From positions 1 through 17,729 of the forward strand of contig JBEKZQ010000063.1 of the NCBI GenBank assembly GCA_049509675.1: a DNA stretch of 17,729 nucleotides, read 5' to 3'. The stretch comes from JBEKZQ01 sp049509675 (GTDB lineage: Bacteria > Planctomycetota > Planctomycetia > Pirellulales > Thermoguttaceae). This document shows positions 13,757-17,729 of this stretch, piece by piece (the stretch's first letter is position 1; each line of letters opens with the position of its first letter). The notes under the pieces were generated by a model. It had not been told where the DNA came from, made no database searches, and saw only the letters and a program-made list of their open reading frames with translations. A program made the translations under genes and the position numbers.

Positions 13757-13856
13757 TGTTTCTCGGGTCTCGCACCTAAAAACGGAAGAGCCTTGATTTT
13801 GGAATGTGGTCCCAGAACCGTTTCACGTTCCTCTCGTCGACCTCCCTTCAAAATGC

Positions 13857-14861
13857 TTACTCCCCGGGGCCGCGATTGCCCATCGCTTCCAGGGCCAGGC
13901 GCATGCCGTCGCGGAAATCGACCTGGGGGGCGTAGCCGAGCAGTTTCCTGGCCTTGGCGATCGAAAAATCGAGATTCAGGGCCAGGAACTTGATGCGGGC
14001 CCGAGTGAGGATCGGCGCCTCGGTGGCCCGGCGCAGGCGGGCAAACCCTTCGATGAAGCCCACGGCCAGGCGGGCCACCCATAGCGGCACCTTGGCCGGC
14101 CGCGGACAGCCCAGGTAATCGGCGATCGTGCCGACGAACTCCTCGCGCGTCACCAACCGCTGGTCGCGAATGTTGAAGACCTCGCCCACCGCCTCGTCCT
14201 TTTCGATCGCCAGGAAGATGGCGTCGCACAGGTTGCCCACGTAGGTATTGTTGAGCAGTTTTTGGCCGTCGCCGATGAGCTTCATCTTTCCGGCCTTGAG
14301 GCGGGCGGCCAACTGGGGCAGCAGATGGCGATCGCCGGGGCCGTAAATGAAGCCCGGCCGCAAGATGACCACCGGCAAATGATATTCGGCCGCGTGCCGC
14401 CCCAGCACCACCTCGGCCTCGGCCTTCGTGCGGGTGTAACCGTCGAGGCCCTCGATGTCCGGGGCCAGGCTCTCGTCGCTGCCGTAGTGGTGGCGGGCCG
14501 GATAGACGCCCAGGGTGCTGATGTCGACGAATCGCTTCAGGCGCCCTTCGTGCTCGGCGGCGGTCAGCAGATGTTCCAGGGCATACACGTTGATGGCCCG
14601 ATACTGCTCGACCGGTCCCCAATCGCCCACGTGGGCGGCGGCATGTACGATGACGTCGATCCCGGCGACGGCCGGCGGCAGCGATTCCGGCCGGGCCAGA
14701 TCGCCCTCGGCCAGCTCGATCCCCAGCTTTGCCAGGGCGTCGGCCTTTGGGACCGAGCGGACCAGGGCCCTTACCGCGTAGCCTGCCGCCCGGGCCCGCT
14801 GGGCAAACATCGCGCCCACCATGCCGGTGCCGCCGGTGACCAGAATCCGACCTCGATCCAT
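13857..14861 (-). CDS. Extended SDR, NAD-dependent epimerase/dehydratase family
   Basis: 334 residues, ATG preceded by GGGAGATCAACGC. The Rossmann nucleotide-binding motif is TGGTGMVG (9-16). The catalytic set is Ser115 in VDISTLG (112-118) and Tyr142/Lys146 in YTRTK (142-146). The later RPGFIYGPGD (168-177) is typical of extended SDRs such as nucleotide-sugar epimerases, 3-beta-hydroxysteroid dehydrogenase-like enzymes and dihydroflavonol reductase-like enzymes. The substrate cannot be told from sequence. No membrane segment is seen. It lies downstream of the ArsG-like gene on the same strand, but 267 bp of repeats separate them, so a shared operon is doubtful. Confidence 0.9.
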   Translation of the reverse strand: MDRGRILVTGGTGMVGAMFAQRARAAGYAVRALVRSVPKADALAKLGIELAEGDLARPESLPPAVAGIDVIVHAAAHVGDWGPVEQYRAINVYALEHLLTAAEHEGRLKRFVDISTLGVYPARHHYGSDESLAPDIEGLDGYTRTKAEAEVVLGRHAAEYHLPVVILRPGFIYGPGDRHLLPQLAARLKAGKMKLIGDGQKLLNNTYVGNLCDAIFLAIEKDEAVGEVFNIRDQRLVTREEFVGTIADYLGCPRPAKVPLWVARLAVGFIEGFARLRRATEAPILTRARIKFLALNLDFSIAKARKLLGYAPQVDFRDGMRLALEAMGNRGPGE

Positions 14862-14928
14862 GCGTTGATCTCCCGGAAATGTGTTTGTGGCTTAGGATCG
14901 GCGGATCAATAACTGTCGCACCAAGATT

Positions 14929-14980
14929 GTAGTCGGCACACGCCGTGTGCCGTCCCCCGCACACGGCGTGTGCGGGCTAC
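14929..14980. repeat. Hairpin repeat with CACACGCCGTGTGC arms
   Basis: Segment 14929-14950 and the reverse complement of 14959-14980 match at 20 of 22 bases. Each arm also contains the self-complementary core GCACACGGCGTGTGC. Located 68 bp upstream of the SDR start. Confidence 0.75.
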
Positions 14981-15017
14981 ATTGGACAACCTGACAGTAA
15001 TTGATTTGCCGGTCCCT

Positions 15018-15058
15018 AGCTCCCCTCTCCCCTCGCGGGAGAGGGGCTGGGGTGAGTG
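15018..15058. repeat. CCCTCTCCC...GGGAGAGGG repeat, copy 1
   Basis: CCCCTCTCCCCTCGCGGGAG (15022-15041) continues to GAGGGG and then GGGGTGAG. A related copy in inverse orientation lies at 16568-16612. This type of repeat is widespread in bacterial genomes. Confidence 0.65.
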
Positions 15059-15128
15059 ACAACCCGCGGTCAAGACACCAAGGTTCTCTTCAGCGACCAC
15101 CTACTATAGCGCGGCGCCTGTCGCTTGT

Positions 15129-15812
15129 CTACCACGTCACGCCGAAGATGTAGGTGAGCGAGAAGTAGATCCCCAGCAGTAACAAGACCGTGCCCGCGAT
15201 GCGCTGGATCCACCATTGGACGCGGGTCATGATGTGGAACGCGTTGGCCATGATGCGCACGCTCAGGGCCAGCAGAACGGTGAAGAAGAGCACCGGCAAA
15301 GCCGTGCCCACGCCGTATGCGGCCGGCAGCAAGATCCACGATCGCTCCAGTTCGGCCATGCGGCAGATGCTCACGAAGAAGCAGGCGGCCGAGACGGGGC
15401 AAAACGCCAGGGCCAACAGAATGCCCAAGGGCAGGGCCGCCCAGACGCCGTGCCGTTGGACCCGGCCTTGGAGTTGCGGGCCAACGCCCGGGCCGATGCC
15501 GGGCAGCCGCAGCAGTTCCAACAGCACCATGGCGGCCAGCATCAGCACGGGCCCTAGAATCTGGTTCACGTAGCGATCCAGCAGCGATGCCAACGGGGCG
15601 GCATGAAGGCCGGCCAGCAAAACGAGCGACAGGACGACATACGTGATCGCGCCGCCCGCGGCATAGAGCAATCCGGCCGCCAGCACTCCGCGGGTGTTGC
15701 CCGCGCGGCGGCCGATGAAGGCGATGGCCGCGAGGTTCGTGGCCATGGGGCAGGGGTGCAGCGTGGTCCAGATGCCCAGCCCTACCGCCTCAACAATCGC
15801 CTGCAGCACCAT
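15129..15812 (-). CDS. CcdA/DsbD-like membrane protein, ArsG family
   Basis: 227 residues from the ATG at 15812, preceded by GGGGAGACAGCC. It is strongly hydrophobic with about six membrane segments. Two conserved intramembrane cysteines are visible: Cys21 in LHPCPMATN (18-26) and Cys138 in AFCPVSA (136-142). These fit the CcdA/DsbD transmembrane pair that carries electrons across the membrane. The LHPCPM and FIGRR pattern matches the group annotated as ArsG-family aromatic arsenical efflux permease. That name comes from a few studied members and may not hold here; a thiol redox carrier is an equally good reading. The thioredoxin-like ArsF homologue is the gene upstream, with 200 bp including a hairpin repeat between them. 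Confidence 0.82.
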   Translation of the reverse strand: MVLQAIVEAVGLGIWTTLHPCPMATNLAAIAFIGRRAGNTRGVLAAGLLYAAGGAITYVVLSLVLLAGLHAAPLASLLDRYVNQILGPVLMLAAMVLLELLRLPGIGPGVGPQLQGRVQRHGVWAALPLGILLALAFCPVSAACFFVSICRMAELERSWILLPAAYGVGTALPVLFFTVLLALSVRIMANAFHIMTRVQWWIQRIAGTVLLLLGIYFSLTYIFGVTW

Positions 15813-15906
15813 CGGCTGTCTCCCCGTATCAGCCCGGATTGTCAGTTTGTAGGGTGGGTCGAGCAAACCGTGATTATGGTGGGGCTTCGGTCGCTCGGCC
15901 GCCGGT

Positions 15907-15961
15907 CGTACTCATCTCGCTCCGCGAGATGGAAACCATCTCGCGGAGCGAGATGAGTACG
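15907..15961. repeat. 26-bp perfect hairpin between the arsF- and arsG-like genes
   Basis: Arms 15907-15932 and 15936-15961 are exact reverse complements (starting CGTACTCATCTCGCTCCGCG) around AAA. It is the same family as 13262-13315. Confidence 0.9.
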
Positions 15962-16012
15962 TTTGAGCAGCCGCCCTACATGTTGCCGCAGCAGCATCGC
16001 CGTTCCCCCGCA

Positions 16013-16504
16013 TCAGGGCGTTGCGGCGTCGATAAAAGCCTGCACGTGCTCTCTTACGTATTGGACGTAGCGCGGCTTGTCGTCCACCAGCGGCACGGCA
16101 TCCGCCAGATTCTCCCAACGATCGCTCTGGGCACCGCGCGGGGCAACCAGCACGATCGACGGCCCAACGAGTTGGTAGTCGTTGCGGAAGTGCTCGTGCT
16201 CGGGCTGCTGGATATCGACGAGGGACCAACGGATGCGGCCGTCGGCGAGTCGCCGGGCAAAACTTTGCTGAAGCATCTCGCGAGTGTACGCTTCGAGCTT
16301 ATTGCAAGTGGAACAGCGCACCGTGTTATGGAAGCACAGAACGCACACCTGGCCCGGCATCGCCGGCACGGTTTCCGCCTGGGCTGTTGCCGATTGGCCC
16401 GCGGATGGCGGCAGGCTCCTGCGCCATTGTCTGACCGCGAGCGTGCCGATGCTGGCCGCGATGAACCCGAGCAGTATGAGGTTAAGGAGCCGTTGGGGTT
16501 TCAT
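16013..16504 (-). CDS. Membrane-anchored thioredoxin-like protein, ArsF family
   Basis: 163 residues from the ATG at 16504 (MKPQRLL), since an earlier ATG at 16534 would put ten unlikely residues before the hydrophobic segment. Residues 6-25 are a membrane anchor or uncleaved signal, and the remainder should be outside the cytoplasmic membrane. The globular part holds FHNTVRCSTCNKLEAY (58-73), a thioredoxin-type CxxC (Cys64, Cys67), with an extra pair Cys54 and Cys57 just before. EHFRNDYQLVGPSIVLV (104-120) matches the thioredoxin fold and the family annotated as ArsF-type. Its neighbour is the CcdA-like ArsG homologue, so electron delivery from membrane carrier to this protein is the likely arrangement. 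No ArsE homologue or arsenic regulator is seen. Confidence 0.8.
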   Translation of the reverse strand: MKPQRLLNLILLGFIAASIGTLAVRQWRRSLPPSAGQSATAQAETVPAMPGQVCVLCFHNTVRCSTCNKLEAYTREMLQQSFARRLADGRIRWSLVDIQQPEHEHFRNDYQLVGPSIVLVAPRGAQSDRWENLADAVPLVDDKPRYVQYVREHVQAFIDAATP

Positions 16505-16567
16505 AATGGGACTTCTGCAAGACGCGGTGCCCAAAGGAGAGGTAATCGAGGAGGCCGCGTTTCGCCT

Positions 16568-16612
16568 CAGTTCCCCTCACCCTGACCCTCTCGCGGAGGG
16601 AGAGGGGAACTG
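16568..16612. repeat. CCCTCTC...GAGAGGG repeat, copy 2
   Basis: Bounded by the perfect pair CAGTTCCCCT (16568-16577) and AGGGGAACTG (16603-16612), with CCCTCTCGCGGAGGGAGAGG in the middle. It is in inverse orientation to the copy at 15018. It lies between the anti-sigma and arsF-like genes. Confidence 0.65.
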
Positions 16613-16647
16613 CACGCAGAGCCCTCTCGCAATTCCCCCGGGCCCCC

Positions 16648-17202
16648 TTACCACTCTTCGATGGGCGGCACGTCGGCGGCGATCAGGTCGTCGGGCAGGC
16701 CCTCGACCAGTTCCGTGGCAGCCGCCTGAAAGTCCTGATCGACATAGGCCGACTGCACGCCGGCCATGGCCGAGTCCAGCAGCGATTGCAGGTTCTGGAG
16801 GGCGCCGTCGGCGTAATCACTCAAGGCCACCAGGTCCGTCTCGAACGAGTCGCCGGCGTCGGACGAAACCGAGACGGCCGCGGGGTCGGGCGACTGCCGG
16901 GCCAAGTCGCTTCTGCCCGATCCGAGTTGCGCAGAGCGCCGGGAACCATCCCGCCAGTGCCAGGCCGCGACAGCGATCAGGAGCACGCAGGCGGCGGCCA
17001 GCGCCAGGCGGGCCAAACGCCGCAGCCGCCGCTGGTAAGCCGTGTGCCTGGGCCGCGATAAGCCGGCGCCGCGCTGCGATCCAACAGCGGCAACGATCCG
17101 GGCGTGCAGCGATTCGGAAAACGGCGGCCGGGACTCCAGCGCTTCGCCGCGGAGTTCTTCGGCCAACCACACTTCGCCAGTGGATGAATCTCGTTCAAAC
17201 AT
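16648..17202 (-). CDS. Putative anti-sigma factor, single membrane segment
   Basis: 184 residues from the ATG at 17202, which overlaps the 3' end of the sigma factor gene by eight bases (ATGTTTGA). A longer frame extends to 17415 but would lie inside the sigma gene. Residues 1-60 are charged and cytoplasmic, residues 65-83 are one hydrophobic segment (LARLALAAACVLLIAVAAW), and the remainder (84-184) is acidic and should lie outside. This topology and the overlap with an ECF sigma gene suggest a regulator of that sigma factor. I see no zinc-binding HxxxCxxC anti-sigma motif, so the role rests on position and topology only. Confidence 0.7.
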   Translation of the reverse strand: MFERDSSTGEVWLAEELRGEALESRPPFSESLHARIVAAVGSQRGAGLSRPRHTAYQRRLRRLARLALAAACVLLIAVAAWHWRDGSRRSAQLGSGRSDLARQSPDPAAVSVSSDAGDSFETDLVALSDYADGALQNLQSLLDSAMAGVQSAYVDQDFQAAATELVEGLPDDLIAADVPPIEEW

Positions 17203-17729
17203 GAGGCGCCTCCCACGCCGTGCGATGCGGCGTCCGATGGGTTCCAAGAGCATGATGCACAGGGCGTCTGGCTTGCGGCTCCGGCGAATGGTCGACATCC
17301 TGCTCGCGCAACAGCGGCAGCAGTCGCCGACGGGCCCGAAAGAGCATGGTCTTGACGGCCACGCGCGAGAAGCCCAAGACCCACGCCACTTGCTCGACCG
17401 GCATCTGTTCGACATAGAACAGCCAGAGGGCCGTCGTCTGCTCTTCCGAGAGGGTCTGGGCCGCCAGGTCCCACAAGCGGCGGCGGCTCTCCTCGGCGAT
17501 AATGATCTCGAGCGGCAACGGGTCGGCCGCCTGGGCGGCTTCCAGCGCCCGCGCGTCGATCGTGGCCCGCGGGCGGCGATAATGGTTGATGCTTACGCGG
17601 CGTGCGATCGTGAACAACCACGCTGCGAACGGCCAGCGGCTGCGATATTGCCCCAGACCCTGGTAGGCCCGCAGGAAGGTGTCCTGGCACAAGTCCTCGG
17701 CGTCGGCGGCAGGCACCCGTTGCTGAAGG
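17195..17729 (-). CDS. ECF-type RNA polymerase sigma factor, 5' end beyond the window
   Basis: Open to the window edge; the visible part is about 178 codons and no in-window start is trusted (GTG at 17716 is internal). Region 2 is recognisable from DAEDLCQDTFLRAYQGLGQY and WLFTIARRVSINHYRR. Region 4 is LSEEQTTALWLFYVEQMP, then VEQVAWVLGFSRVAVKTMLF and RARRRLLPLL. ECF factors direct RNA polymerase to a small stress or envelope regulon and are held by anti-sigma factors. About 30 residues follow region 4. The stop codon overlaps the start of the putative anti-sigma gene, so translation is probably coupled. Confidence 0.88.
   Translation of the reverse strand, partial: LQQRVPAADAEDLCQDTFLRAYQGLGQYRSRWPFAAWLFTIARRVSINHYRRPRATIDARALEAAQAADPLPLEIIIAEESRRRLWDLAAQTLSEEQTTALWLFYVEQMPVEQVAWVLGFSRVAVKTMLFRARRRLLPLLREQDVDHSPEPQARRPVHHALGTHRTPHRTAWEAPHV

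Larger units (their letters stand above)
13176..13856. other. 681-bp gap with repeats and a likely promoter
   Basis: It runs between the SDR and SUMF genes, both minus strand. It holds two hairpin repeats (13198-13254, 13262-13315), a good minus-strand promoter (13565-13593), an imperfect inverted element (13645-13739) and a small palindrome (13743-13756). A frame of 97 codons at 13267-13560 (minus) starts at the promoter but lacks a ribosome site and ends in repeat sequence, so it is not called. Confidence 0.6.

Noticed and set aside
13747..14964. A 405-codon minus-strand frame over the SDR gene
   Set aside because: It is the same strand but another frame from the SDR, which has complete Rossmann and YxxxK motifs; the long frame has no family motif and is Arg/Gly-rich.

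Overview
The window looks like a stretch of a Planctomycetota chromosome, probably a Pirellula-like lineage. This rests on general recognition: GC-rich DNA, genes mostly in singles or pairs, a PEP-CTERM/SUMF-type exported protein, a small conserved protein of planctomycete type, and gaps filled with several families of palindromic repeats. No rRNA, tRNA, CRISPR array, transposase or phage gene was seen. I could run no database search, so family names come from motifs read by eye.

Layout, left to right. A GTG-started cinA-like gene (50-1249, +) converges on a minus-strand cluster. In transcription order the cluster is a 409-aa P-loop ATPase, then a 732-aa AAA+/winged-helix/TPR ATPase two bases after the first stop, then a NagB-like sugar-phosphate isomerase homologue. 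A textbook promoter (TTGACA-17-TAATAT) with a 15-bp tandem repeat over the predicted start point drives the ATPase pair. Divergently come a 100-aa conserved hypothetical gene and cutA, which are separated by a GAAAACT-type heptamer hairpin ending at the cutA start codon. cutA overlaps tail to tail with a calcineurin-like metallophosphoesterase gene (-). Next is a nucleotidyltransferase-fold gene (8497-9138, -) lying between two direct copies of a ~105-bp element with terminal inverted repeats. Two plus-strand genes follow: an SRAP (YedK/HMCES-type) gene and a GlmU-like sugar nucleotidyltransferase with a left-handed beta-helix.

From 11.7 kb on, the gaps are crowded with hairpins. The genes there are all on the minus strand: ECF sigma factor (cut by the window end), an overlapping putative anti-sigma factor, a membrane-anchored thioredoxin-like (ArsF-family) protein, a CcdA/DsbD-like (ArsG-family) membrane protein, an extended SDR, and a PEP-CTERM SUMF-domain exported protein.

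Likely functional groups: (i) the ATPase pair, perhaps with the NagB-like gene; (ii) the sigma/anti-sigma pair; (iii) the thioredoxin-like plus CcdA-like thiol redox pair. cinA, cutA, the SRAP gene and the GlmU-like gene look like ordinary house genes. The most interesting items are the uncharacterised two-ATPase module with its promoter and operator-like repeat, the nucleotidyltransferase gene bracketed by direct copies of a MITE-like element, and the nested hairpin array between 11.93 and 12.17 kb.
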